Assembly (NCBI GenBank): GCA_002077065.1
Contig: NAJO01000053.1
Span: 163,092 to 227,091 of the forward strand
DNA: 64,000 nucleotides
Source of the DNA: Cryoendolithus antarcticus
Taxonomy: Eukaryota; Ascomycota; Dothideomycetes; Cladosporiales; Cladosporiaceae
Direction: 5' to 3'
Of this stretch, positions 33,376 through 43,850 are shown one piece after another; within the stretch, counting starts at the first letter, position 1, and every line of letters begins with the position of its first letter. Position numbers and translations under genes: made by a program. The notes beneath the pieces were generated by a model. It was not told the origin of the DNA. It searched no databases and was given only the letters and a program-made list of their open reading frames with translations.

Positions 33376-33891
33376 TCACACAATTGACCTCAGCGCATCG
33401 CGTAGCTCCCCAAACCTCCGCGAGGTATCAAATCGAATGTGCTCTAGAACGGGGCGATCGGGTTCGCGAAGATGCCTGTACTCTGGGGCAATGTGGTAGT
33501 CCGTCTCGGGCAGGGTAGTGAGGTACATCCTGAATGCGCTCGCTTGCCAACGCAAGCCACAGCTACAACCATTATGAAAGCTACAAGTATGGCTGTGCGC
33601 GATTGCGCGTTGCCTGCGGCCAATAGCCCTGCCACACCAGGGATCACACCAGACGGGATCGTGTACATGTTCCTCGTCCAGAAGCAATGGGTTGTGGCGG
33701 ATGGCATCTGATCCGGGTCGTCCATCGCGCTGACGGAAGAAAAGTGCTTCCTGGAGGTGCGTGGAATCTGCGATGGTACGATGCCAAGTCTTGCTTACAC
33801 GCTGGGCGAGCAGTAGAGTCTTCATGTCGTTCACTCCGAGAAGGATGGCCTCCAGGAGCTCTGGCAGCTCGAGTACTGTAGAGACTGTCAT
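33376..33891 (-). CDS. F-box-like protein, tandem paralogue D (apparently intact)
   Basis: A 171-aa single-exon frame: VLELPELLEAILLGVNDMKTL, LLAQRVSKTW, LQEALFFRQRD, HNPLLL, a Cys-rich middle (WCDPWCG...CSFHNGCSC), SAFRMYLTTLP and the terminal SRRFGELRDALRSIV. It is the best-preserved member and can serve as the reference for judging damage in copies A-C. F-box-type function is inferred from the N-terminal helices. Confidence 0.75.
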   Translation of the reverse strand: MTVSTVLELPELLEAILLGVNDMKTLLLAQRVSKTWHRTIADSTHLQEALFFRQRDGRPGSDAIRHNPLLLDEEHVHDPVWCDPWCGRAIGRRQRAIAHSHTCSFHNGCSCGLRWQASAFRMYLTTLPETDYHIAPEYRHLREPDRPVLEHIRFDTSRRFGELRDALRSIV

Positions 33892-34026
33892 GGCTATAGG
33901 TGTGTGACTCCGTTATTAATGTAAGTATTTGCAGCACATCGGTGTAGCCCCGAGTTGTTGAAGTGTGGTGTGCTGAAGCCTAAGCCGTTGGCGGCAGGTA
34001 AATCTGGGATCTGCCAGGAACAGACA

Positions 34027-34050
34027 GTCAGCATCGCCCCTTCCCAGATG
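34027..34050 (-). promoter_or_regulatory. Conserved upstream element of F-box-like copy D
   Basis: Reads gtcagcatcgccccttccca then gatgg on the top strand, the counterpart of 33031-33054 upstream of copy C. Located 136 bp upstream of the copy D ATG. Confidence 0.45.
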
Positions 34051-34178
34051 GCGACTTACCTTAGCGGCAGAATGAAGTCGTCAAATGATTAAGATACAGG
34101 CGTTCCAGCGTTGTCGCTCTCGAAGTCAGAATGCTCATCAACCAAATGTGAACTTTTGATACAGGCTACGTCAAACCC

Positions 34179-35288
34179 TCAATCATCCCACTCCTCATTT
34201 AACTCATCTATCAGTCGATTCTCCGCATCACTACTGTCTCCTCGCTCTCGTCCACGGCCCCCAGATGCTGATCCGTTGAGTCCGCCGTTGACCCGACTGT
34301 AGCCCCTCCGAGATGGGAGAAATCGAGCGCACGAGGAAGTAAGGATCACGAACACGTCCTGCAAATAGTCAGCAGCGTCTCCAGATGGCGCGTAAGGTTG
34401 TTATCGACTCACCCTGATAAACCCTCCAATCCCAGACCACAGCGCATAATTCGGCAGCTGCCTCCAACCCCTCTGATTCAACACCATGCGCGAGTACACG
34501 CAGCCTCCAACAACATACACCATGATCGCGACCAGCGCAATAGTCCCAAACACTCCGCTCGGCGAAAGCGTCTGCTTCGCGACTTCAATCCCTCCACAAG
34601 CAGCCGCACTCCTTGCCTCGAAGAAGTACGCGCAGTGATCCGGATCTGTGCCAACGAAGCTCAAGCTGAGCGTAGGCGCCAGTGGATCGCGATCGCAGAG
34701 CATAGATATGATGGTGCTTTTCCGTTTCGTCGGTGCCTTGGACTCGGGCTTCTTGGGCCGGTCCTCCTTGTCGTCGGGCTTCTTCATCTTCTTGTCGCCA
34801 TCATCGATGATCTCTCTCTCATCGTATTCCAGCGCCGCTCGGCGATCCTTCACGTCTGGTCCGCAAGGACTGCCGCCAGTGTAGTTCAACACCAGCTTCC
34901 TTCCCCTGATCACCGGCCGGTCGTTCTGGTTCCCAATGCTGAAGATCTCTCCATCGCCCGTCTTGTAGTACGCGCTCACGTTCTGCCATAAGCCCTTGTC
35001 GACACCAACGACACCTTTGATCTCTTCCAGCACCGGGCCGCAAAAGTTTAGCGTGAAGTTGTAGCCATAGTCGTAGCCTGTTGTATTCCAGGAAACGAGA
35101 CGAGGGTGTTTGAGTTTCGATTCGGCGGGCGGGAGAATGTGCAGAGGCTGAAGATCGAAGAAGGCGCCGCTTGATGGGGAGCGGGTTGCGCAGGGGCTGA
35201 CGGGGGTGGTCGTGGTCTTGGCCGCGGGTTCGGGGGTGGCGGAGGTGAGGGATAGGTAGAGAGAGAGGGAGTAGTAAAGAAGGCGCAT
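34179..35288 (-). CDS. ATG27: Atg27, type I membrane autophagy receptor-like protein, two exons
   Basis: Exons 35288-34413 and 34358-34179, joined over a 54-bp intron (GGFIR-DVFVIL), give 351 aa. Signal peptide at MRLLYYSLSLYLSL; luminal mannose-6-phosphate-receptor-homology domain with conserved cysteines (NFTLNFCGPV, GGSPCGPD, ISMLCDRD, DHCAYFFEARSAAACG); transmembrane span GTIALVAIMVYVVGGCVY; the cytosolic tail added by exon 2 contains YSRV, matching the tyrosine sorting signal of yeast Atg27. It cycles between Golgi, endosome and vacuole and supports Atg9 trafficking. The frame to 35300 begins with GTG and is not used. Confidence 0.92.
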
Positions 35289-35657
35289 GGCTGCGATCAC
35301 GAACGTGGCTGCGAGAGGTATTGATGACAGCAGTTCGTCTATAGTCTTGGAGAAGAAGTGGACTACGTCGGCCTACAAGTATTCGAGATGCGACGTTGCG
35401 GACGCGCCTCGGAGACGGGATTCAGCTGCAAGGGTCAGATATTACAAGTGAATTATGATGCCTCAGGCTCTTCTGTGCTCTGAAGACATGTCTCACTGTC
35501 TCAGAAGGCAGACATGAGAGACACATGCTGAACGACCGATAGTGTGTCTGCATTGCGTCACAAGCCGAAACACTGAGAGCAGACGGGAGCAAGACATTGC
35601 GATCTGGGAGGCTAGGTCACACGCAGACAAGATGGGACGTTGCGATAATGACTTGTA
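35289..35657. other. Spacer upstream of Atg27
   Basis: Holds the Atg27 promoter and the 3' end of the GT90 gene. Nothing else seen. Confidence 0.4.
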
Positions 35658-38616
35658 CTACGAGTACCCTACGGCATTTCTGTCATCGTCAACGATTCGG
35701 CCGTACCTGGAACTGTAAGTCAGTGGATGTTGATATCATCAAGATTGGTGGGACTCACTCAAGCAACAACCTGAAGAACCACGCCTCGAAGTCCTCCTTC
35801 CTCAGCGCCTTGCCTGCCCATTCCCGTCCAGCCTCAGCCATGCGCACACCTTGCTGCTTTCCTTCAGTCTCCACAGCGAAGTACCGAACGACCTCCAGTA
35901 CCTCATCACCTCGTAGTGAGAGCGGAATGTAGTGCACCCAAGGCTTGACCCATTCTTCATGCCACTCGCGAAACACAGCCATTTTGAATGTCAAACTGCG
36001 CGACTTGAGGAAAGCATAGAATCGTCCACTGAACGCGTTGCCATCGATGTCGAGAAGGTACTTGAAGCTCCACGCATCCTGCTGATCAGCTGGCGGGACG
36101 ACATCAAAGAACTCGCGCTGAGCATCGCAGTCGCCTGGGTCGCATTGACCAACGTGAGAGAAGTGCACGTCCATCACGTCTTTGAAGTCTTGTCGGGGAA
36201 CTTCTTTCACTTGCCAGTCAGGCACTGCGTCTGCTTCTCCCTGTCGAGTATTCGTGAGCACTTTGGCTTGGTCACGCGCACTGACCTTACGCACGAATTG
36301 CTGGCGGTGCTGTCTTCGCCACCCTCCATCGCGACTGAAGCCGCCGGTCGTGCTGCCTCGCCACCAGAGTCTACTCTCTTTCAGCTTCCACTCTTTGTCT
36401 CGCTTTTCGTCGTATGCGACCTTCTCGAACCAGTACCATGGGCTTGGGTATAGTATGTCTTGGAAGCTGCTCATCTTACTCTGGCTGAAGATGGGCACAA
36501 GCTCGTGAATGACATTGAACGCGTTTGGTCTATCGAAGAAGCCATGGGAGGTCGCGAAGGATGGCGAGCTACAGATGTCAGAGAAAGCAGTCTGATTGTA
36601 GATGAAGCCGAGATCTCCGAGTGCGTACGATGTCAGGTTGTCAGCAGCCGTTGTCTCGTCCATGGTCCGAGCTGGGCTATCTGGCGAGCACGAGAGACGA
36701 GACGGGATCCACACGGGCTGATGTGCAAAGACGTTGAAGTGTGTCGTCTTGAATTCGGCGATCCGTAGTCCGTTGCGCAGATCGTTCGGCCGCGGAGAGA
36801 ACCCGTTGTTGGGCTTTGCACTCAATGCTGCAGTAGGGAGACTGACCTCTGACGCAGTGCGTACCATGCGTGAGAGCTCATCATGAGGTACAACTACGCG
36901 AGGCTCGTCGTGTATGTTGAATGCGAGATCCATGTCCGGCAGATACTGCACAAACTTCTCCATCATACCAACGGTGGCTTGCTGTTGCCACTCCTGGCCG
37001 CCTTCGATGTGCACGACTTTGCCATCGCGGATATGCAAGCCAATGAGATTGTTGCCACTGAAGCCCAGCGCCTCCCGCACGCGTGAGCGAATGGTCGCTG
37101 GAGGTAGGGCCCAGAATGGTAGCAGGGAGTGGTATATTGTGTCATACTCGTCAGTGAGCTGCACGTTACGCGACTTCGCGAAGTCATACCACTTGTCGAA
37201 GTGTGGTGGTGGACTGATCTTGTATCTTCGGCGATACTCTGTAGCCGCTGTACCGAGATTGACAGACTGCGACTGCAATTCCTTCAGCCATGCGGCTTCT
37301 GCAGTACGAACAAGCTGATCAACAGGATGGACTCGGCTGTTGGTGTACTCAAGAGGATGCAGTGGACTTGGCGGCGGGCCGACGAAGTCGCTATTGGCAG
37401 AGGGTGGACTCCCATCATCGCTGGGAGCCGAAGTGATTGATCTTTGGAGTTGCAGGACGGCCAAGACCACCAGTGATAATGCTGCTAGTACTGTAAGAAG
37501 TCGTCGAGCCTTGGCAAGTCTTCGAGACCCAAGCATGTCGGTCTCTTCGAGAACCGCAAAGGCAACGCATATGGACAGTATGCCGAACCAGACCCGCGCT
37601 ATGGAAGGACTAGTGTACAAGTAAGCAGAGATAGTAGCGAACAGAGGTAGCAGTGCAGTTGTGGTGGCGCCATACGTCTGTATCTGTACGTGAGACGGGA
37701 GGTTAGCTTAGGCACCAGAATTACTTCGAGGAAAGTGCATTGGACATAGGGCGCATCCATATATCTCGATCGGGAAAGTACATACCAGCAATAGCTGCAC
37801 ACTATATCCAACGTACCACACAAACACTGTGCCTAGTATGTACACGTATTGTAAGGCACTTTGCTTCAAGACCCAGTCGCGACCCATTTGAGCGCCAAGT
37901 AAGCTTTGATAGGTGATGCCCGGAGATTTCCATGACTCTAACGCGATTGAAGCGACTCCAAGGATGAGCGCCGCAGCCAGCGAAAAATCTCGCATGAGGG
38001 AAGCAGTTGCCGTTGCGCTGTCCTTGCGCGCGGAGGATTTGGAGCGTGGTCCGGAATCTCCCAACGAACCATCGCTGCTGGACCGAGCCTCTTGAATGCC
38101 CTCGACACTAGTATAGGCGATCGCCGTGATGACTGCCCAGCAGCTTCCGAGCGCTACGGTCGTGGGAGAGGTGCGTGTAGGCCAAGCAGCTGCAAGCGCG
38201 CATACCGTCAAGGTCACAATAGACGTCGCCGATGACTGCGCGTTGCTGGAGATCTTCTCATCAGACCTCCCAGAAGCCTTCCCTCTCGCAAAGACATACA
38301 CCGCAGCTGGCAATAGAACCTTGGCCCACCAGAGTCCAATCCCTCCGACGATCTCTTCGCATACCTGCGCCAGCGCGAGCAATGCCCCAAGTTCCCATGC
38401 TGTCTTCCTATCCGATGTATGATCCCGTATCCCTCCAGAATTCACTCTCACTGCATAGTACGCCCATACTGCAAGCCATGCGGTAGCATTGATAAGGAGA
38501 GGATGTTTCGTTGGCGCGAGGTTGATGAGGAAGGCTGCGAGGGCCAAAACGGCGAGTGCTACCGAGATAGCCCGTGGCGACACATCCTGCTGGTAGCGCG
38601 ACAGCAGCGATGGCAT
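35658..38616 (-). CDS. GT90/CAP10-domain glycosyltransferase with multi-span N terminus, three exons
   Basis: Two long frames plus a small terminal exon form one gene: 38616-37786, 37683-35759, 35706-35658 (introns 102 and 52 bp), 934 aa. The N-terminal ~350 residues contain about ten hydrophobic spans; the join QLLL-IQTYGATTT lies within one. The C-terminal half has the CAP10 domain: RDGKVVHIEGG, ESRLWWRGSTTGG, FSRDGGWRR, HFSHVGQCDPGDC, KYLLDIDGNAFSGRFYAFLKS and EWVKPWVHYIPLSL. The last exon supplies EYGRIVDDDRNAVGYS, the usual CAP10 ending, missing in the unspliced frame. Relatives act in capsule or wall glucuronoxylomannan/xylosylation; the substrate here is unknown. Golgi location inferred. 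Confidence 0.9.
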
Positions 38617-38950
38617 GAGGAAGTATGGGTGTCGCTAATGCATTTCTCACGAAGTATGTTCTGTGCCATCACGGGCGAGTCGCAAGCTGAGTTCGGCATG
38701 CCGAGTGGGTGGAGACGGGACGATCTGCCGGGCGAGTGTCAAGCTGGGGAAGCTTCGATGATGGCCGTTGATGCTTTCTAGATGTAGCCCGCAGGAGCAA
38801 CGATATGCAGCTGCGGTCTGGGATCGAGGTGCACAAACACAAAGATTCGCACATTGTGTCACTTGACAGTTTGACACCACTTGAAGCGGTATCAGTCTGC
38901 CCTTGCTGACGCTCATCGACCGCGACCTAGGATCCTTGGCGCTAGACAAG
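38617..38950. promoter_or_regulatory. Divergent promoter of the GT90 and 2EXR-like genes
   Basis: A 334-bp head-to-head spacer between two ATGs. No specific site identified. Confidence 0.4.
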
Positions 38951-39712
38951 ATGCCATCGGTGTTCGCCAAGCTACGCCGCAATAGCAAGTTGCTGGCACC
39001 GACGGAGCCAGAGCCCGACCGAGCATTACAATATACAGCGGCAAGGCGGCCTGAAAAGGTCCCCATCCTCGAACCTGGCTCGAATCATGGACAAGGCATG
39101 CATTCGCCACCCAGATGCCGCTTCCTCGAACTCCCACCAGAGCTGCGAACCCAGATCTACAACTTGATAGCATCAACAACTCACCTATCTCCGCCTGCGG
39201 TGCCTGCCAAAGCTCCCAGGCCTCGCGCGCCAGCCTTCCTACTCGCGTGCAAACAGACTCGTCGCGAGTTCATGCCCATACTTTTCGCTATGGCATCAGT
39301 GAGTATCCCAATCACATGCCTCGACTTCTCGCCCTTGATCCGCATCACTGGCGGCCTGTACCGCGCACAGCTTCTCGCACTCCGCGAGAATTGCAATCTC
39401 GTCATCGTACTCAAGATTGGGATGAAGTGTTCAACTCCTCAGCTACGTCGGTGGTTAACGAAGCGCGCACAGTACATGGATCGTCTGCCCTGGAACTACG
39501 AGATTGAGAGAGTCAAGCCTGGGAATGCCCTGTCGAGGGTGAAGATGCTGGACGCGTATCTTGATACGATCGACGCGCTGAAGAAGACGCTGCATGAGTC
39601 TTTGCAGATGGAGGTATTACCCATTGAGGTTGCGTTGATCAAGCAGCGGGTTCGGGATTCTACGCAACTGACAGGACAGCCGCTGTTGGACTTCTTCGCG
39701 GGGATGAGATGA
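38951..39712 (+). CDS. 2EXR/F-box-like domain protein of unknown function
   Basis: A 253-aa single-exon protein starting at the ATG at 38951 (the open frame extends upstream without need). The recognisable element is RFLELPPELRTQIYNLI at about residue 57, the motif opening many fungal 2EXR/F-box-like proteins, followed by PAFLLACKQTRREFMPILF. The rest is helical and basic. Such proteins are highly expanded in Dothideomycetes; functions are mostly unknown. Confidence 0.75.
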   Translation: MPSVFAKLRRNSKLLAPTEPEPDRALQYTAARRPEKVPILEPGSNHGQGMHSPPRCRFLELPPELRTQIYNLIASTTHLSPPAVPAKAPRPRAPAFLLACKQTRREFMPILFAMASVSIPITCLDFSPLIRITGGLYRAQLLALRENCNLVIVLKIGMKCSTPQLRRWLTKRAQYMDRLPWNYEIERVKPGNALSRVKMLDAYLDTIDALKKTLHESLQMEVLPIEVALIKQRVRDSTQLTGQPLLDFFAGMR

Positions 39713-40977
39713 TGATGATGATGCAGGAGCTTCTCAGTATGAATGGAAGACTGATCAGTCCATTCCAGGGTGTTGCGGAAAATGCACCTGATGATGAGGA
39801 CAAGAGCTAATGAAACAACGAATTGAACTCCTTACCTCTGTTGCGAATACATACTGTCGATACAGTGGCAGAAACCAACACGACGATAATTGCGATCGAT
39901 CGCAATCATGAACACATCAGTGCAGCTGTCGGCGTCTCAATAATAATAAGCAGCACATGTCAGCAGCCTGGGGCCATCACGCCATCCATCGGAGTATCGT
40001 CCGCATCCGTTGGTCGTATACCGTACGAGGTCCGAGGTGGAGGGCGTGGGAGGGATGGATGCCCAGGGCAAGACGGAGACGGTTTGAGTGGCTGGCGACG
40101 AAGTGCCTGTTGTATGTCTTGCCATCGCGCCGAGTGATTGGCGGACCTGGCGAACATGCTGGTCGGGCTTGGCCGGTGCTGGCAACGATCGATGGTGGCG
40201 CTATTGTATCGAACTCAACAACCTTATCGCGCATGTAGTGTTGAACCTTTGCTACCTGTTGACATTGACGACGATGATGTCGTTGAATGGACAGCAATGC
40301 TCGAAGCGCTCGAATGCAGGTCGCTCGTGACCTCGCTGCAGCAGTCTCTGGTTGGCTGACGCAAGATGATCTACTTCGTTGCTGACGCGATACTCGTTCC
40401 ATCCGTATTGCAATCTCATTGGCTTTTTCCCCACACGTTCGGCAGAAACGGAATCGGTAGTGTCGGCGGCTACTGCAGGTCCTCGGTGCATGGCCAGGAA
40501 CAGGCAAAGCGCATGTTTCAAGCTCCTGCATAGCACAGGAGCTGTACTGCTTCACGAACACCGCAACATGTGTATTGTACGCTGTGGCTATCAATGAGCA
40601 TCAACACATGAACAGATCTTCCACGACCTCGTGACAGCACGGAAGTAGCCAAGTAGATCTGTACTATTGTGAGAAAGACGATATCTAGCGTGGCCGTGGC
40701 GCTCGCTTCAGGGGTATGGGAGATTGCGAGAGACAGGCCTGTGCTTGCAGGGCTCGGTGATCGACCAGCCTACATAACCGCAAGCCATGTCGTGAAACGC
40801 TTTCTGCTCGTCTGCATCCACGCTCCCTTACAGCACCACCAATACACTAATTGACTTCGGTCGTCCTCTCGTTCTTCAACACCCACGCCGAGCAAACAAG
40901 CCTCCTTCACACACTCTTCCGACGTCTCACCAACCCCTTCACTTCAAACACCACACAACCACCAAACAACCGCCAAG
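39713..40977. other. 1.3-kb spacer with CA-rich leader of the GPI-type gene
   Basis: Several overlapping frames exist on both strands (39977-40594 minus is longest) but none has a convincing start, domain or splice partner. From about 40850 to 40977 the DNA is C/A- and pyrimidine-rich (accaccaa, ctctcgttcttc), typical of the 5' leader of a highly expressed fungal gene. Confidence 0.5.
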
Positions 40978-41700
40978 ATGCGTTACTCTTTGATCGCCGC
41001 CACCCTCGTCGGTGCCGCCTTCGCTGCACCCGGAGGATGGGGCCAGGGTGAGAACATCTACGAGACCTCGGTCGCGCCTACCGTCTACGGCGCTGCTCCC
41101 TCCAGCACCACCTGCACCGAGAGCGAGGTGACTCAGGTCCCATACAGTGCGCCTCCCGCGTACCCCGCCAGCGAGTCGACCACCTGCACCGAGGAGGAGG
41201 GCTGGAGCTATACTGCTCCTCCCGCTTACTCTGCCACCTGGTCTTCCTCGGCCTCCGCCGTCACCCCTCCAGTCTACGGCAGCAGCTCGTCGCCCGTCGC
41301 GCCCGTCTACAACTCCACCAGCTCCGTCGTCGTCCCGCCAGTTTACCCCACTGGTGCCTCCAGCTATCCGGTTGTCCCGATCTCCACTGGTGGCTCCGTA
41401 CCCCCCTACCCAGTGTCCACCGGCACTGCTCCAGCACCGTACCCATACCCAGCTCCCTCTGGCAGCGTCGCTCCGTCCGGCAGCTCGCCCGTCGCTCCAG
41501 TCTACCCCACCGCTACTGCGTAAGTCGATGGTTTCATATCTCATTCTGATCGTTGCTAACAAATTCTTCGCAGTCCTCCCACCAAGAGCGCCACCCCGAC
41601 TGCTTCCCCGTCGCCAATCCCATACACCGGCTCTGCCTCCAGCTTCAAGGCTGCTGGCGCCCTCATCGGCGCTGGTGCTATCGCTGCTCTCTTCTTGTAG
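40978..41700 (+). CDS. Secreted, probably GPI-anchored Pro/Ser/Tyr-rich wall protein, two exons
   Basis: Exons 40978-41519 and 41574-41700 give 222 aa. Signal peptide RYSLIAATLVGAAFA; mature region rich in Pro, Ser, Thr, Tyr and Val with repeated (A/P)PxY units (SAPPAYPAS, TAPPAYSAT, TPPVYGSS, VPPVYPTG, APVYPTA) and two STTCTE motifs. The second exon ends in a small-residue site (SASSFKAAG) and a hydrophobic tail (ALIGAGAIAALFL), the arrangement of a GPI-attachment signal. Codons are strongly C-biased and the leader is CA-rich, consistent with high expression. Likely structural wall or mucin-like protein. Confidence 0.85.
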
Positions 41701-42258
41701 ACGCTCTCTTCGCTACACCTTGAGTCAGACAGGCAATGGACATGGCTTCGTGACGATCCTAGCGCAGGATACGTGGCTGTGATGACAATCGGGGGGTCAG
41801 GGTTGGGGCGTTGCTTTAGAGGTACTTCTGCTTTTCTGAGGGGATGAACTTGGGGGTGAAGTTGAATGGTGGGCCGGGGTAATTAGTGAGAGTTGTCAGA
41901 AAAAACCGTCTACCGGCACCTACCTGCCATTATCCGCATCATTTCCATCTTCCTGTCGATCGACGTCCGTTCAACGTTCTGGCGAGACTAGGTCTATACC
42001 TGGACTCGTTCAGGCTTGATGACAACGATGCCGCGTCGCCAAGTGACGTGGTCCAGCGAGTCAAGGTTATTTCCCTAGTTGATATTCAGACCCACTACCC
42101 ATATCCGCAGGATTCCGCCTGTGCACCAGCAGCCAAAAGATAACCTGCCGAGTGTGCAATCTTCAAGCAAAGATGTCATGTTCACGTTCTCTTGCCCGCT
42201 TCAACGTTGAATTAAGCTTTCCGTACATTCCTCACGACGCTGGCCCTGACCTCCGGAC
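41701..42258. other. Spacer between GPI-type gene and prolyl 4-hydroxylase
   Basis: Holds a 3' untranslated region and the P4H promoter. The frame 41886-42143 has no recognisable feature. Confidence 0.4.
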
Positions 42259-43176
42259 ATGACTACAAGTCCACGCAGCAAGCCCATCTCAGAACCCTAC
42301 AACTGGAGGACATCCGTAGAGCTTGTACTGGCAGCACTGGTGTTATACATCATCGTGGGTGCTCCAGGCTTAGGAGCCACTGCACTGAGCAGATATGTCA
42401 CAAGTGAAACTGCAACGAGTGCGACCGGATATGTTTCGAACAGCACATTGATCACCCCATCGCCGGACCTACACTGCGTAGAGCATAAGTATGAAGCCCG
42501 TGTGTTCTCCACGAGACCATTGATCATCTACATCGATGGATTCTTGAGTGAAAGTGAAGCGGCTCACTTGATTGACAGAAGGTAAACCCCCCGGACACAC
42601 ATGCGATGCCAGGACGAACACTCACTCATGTCCAGTACCAATAAGTGGCAGACTAGTACCATCTACAACAATGGTGTCGAGACTACGGACTCCACTGTTC
42701 GTAAGTCCGAGCGCGCCCTCCTCGACAGAGACTACACCTTGCAATGTCTGGAAGCTCGAGCGATGAGTGTCCAAGGCTGGCCAGCGAACACCTACATTGA
42801 GCAGCTCTGGACACAACGATACAACGTCTCTGGACACTACGCAATGCACTACGACTGGGCGTCAGACTCGAAGACTGCCCGCCGGGCCAGCACATTCAAT
42901 GTATACGTCCAGGCGCCACAGCGAGGTGGTGGGACACACTTTCCTAGGCTTGAGCATCCTGGTCAGGATAGCATGTGGTGCGAGTTCATCGAATGTGACG
43001 CTGCTGATGCTGGAACAAATGGTGTAGTGTTCAAGCCGCGAGCTGGCTCAGCAGTGTTTTGGCAGAACTTCGACGAAGAAGGCAGAGGCTTCAAGGAGAC
43101 GATACACGCTGGACTTCCCGTGTTGGAAGGAAGCAAGATCGGTCTCAACATTTGGTCATGGTACCAGAAGACTTGA
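42259..43176 (+). CDS. Membrane-anchored prolyl 4-hydroxylase-type 2OG-Fe(II) dioxygenase, two exons
   Basis: Exons 42259-42581 and 42636-43176 (54-bp intron splitting the Ser codon of DRR-S-TNKW) give 287 aa. An N-terminal hydrophobic anchor (VELVLAALVLYIIVGAPGLG) is followed by the P4H domain: IYIDGFLSESEAAHLID, TDSTVRKSERALLDRD, the iron ligands H179-x-D181 in MHYDWASD and H265 in KETIHAGLPV, and the 2-oxoglutarate-binding K275 in EGSKIGLNIW. All catalytic residues are present. Probably an ER or secretory-pathway enzyme acting on prolyl residues; the target is unknown. Confidence 0.9.
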
Positions 43177-43850
43177 GCTTACGACGTTCCAGAGTTCAAC
43201 ACCTGATCTGCTGAATCTGGGTGTGGTCAGATCTGCCAATGATACGACTCGGCTACGCACAGTGCGTTGTCCGTGATCTCGTAGCCGGTTCAGGGAGCGA
43301 CGGACGACTCTGGGTTCATGTCAATTGGCCTAGACACCAGTTCTGAAATTAAGAAATCGCTTGGACTTCTGATGGGGCCTGCACATATCGATGACCAGAA
43401 GACTACAAGTCCCACTGGATCACATGCAATCGAGTACATCGCTGCTGAAGCAGCCTTTACGGAGATCGAACATGCTGCAGGGCGTCGCTACCCTTGTCAT
43501 AAGGGATGTAATATACTCGGGACACAACTCGGAGCACGGCGGTCCGTTTCCGTAACAAGTTGCCACATTCTGCGCCACGGCACCACAACTATGAGATCTT
43601 CCACATATCACCACGCGATCCAACATGAAATCCTCGGTACCTGCATAGACTCGACAGACGATGACCTGCAGAGTCGTAGGCAAGTACGTGTCCGTCGTTC
43701 GGAGAAGCGTACAAGCATGAGCGTCTCTGCGGAAGGCGAGCGCCCGTGTAGGGCAAGCATGATTTAAGTAAGTATATCTCTGACAACCTCGGTCACTACC
43801 GTCTCTCGCTGTCTCTGTCTCGGCCAGCGCTCTTCTTCACAGCTCCCGTA
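43177..43850. other. Spacer containing the cellulase promoter
   Basis: An ATG-started frame (43318-43767) has no domain and an unconvincing composition. A pyrimidine-rich run (ctctcgctgtctctgtctc, about 43802) lies just before the GH5 start. No other feature. Confidence 0.4.

Noticed and set aside
39977..40594. 205-codon minus-strand frame with a Cys/Arg-rich stretch
   Set aside because: No recognisable domain and overlapped by several equally long frames; a nested 94-codon frame that looks like a signal peptide starts with GTG, not ATG.
43318..43767. 149-codon ATG frame upstream of the GH5 gene
   Set aside because: Composition unlike neighbouring coding DNA and no domain; it probably lies in promoter DNA.
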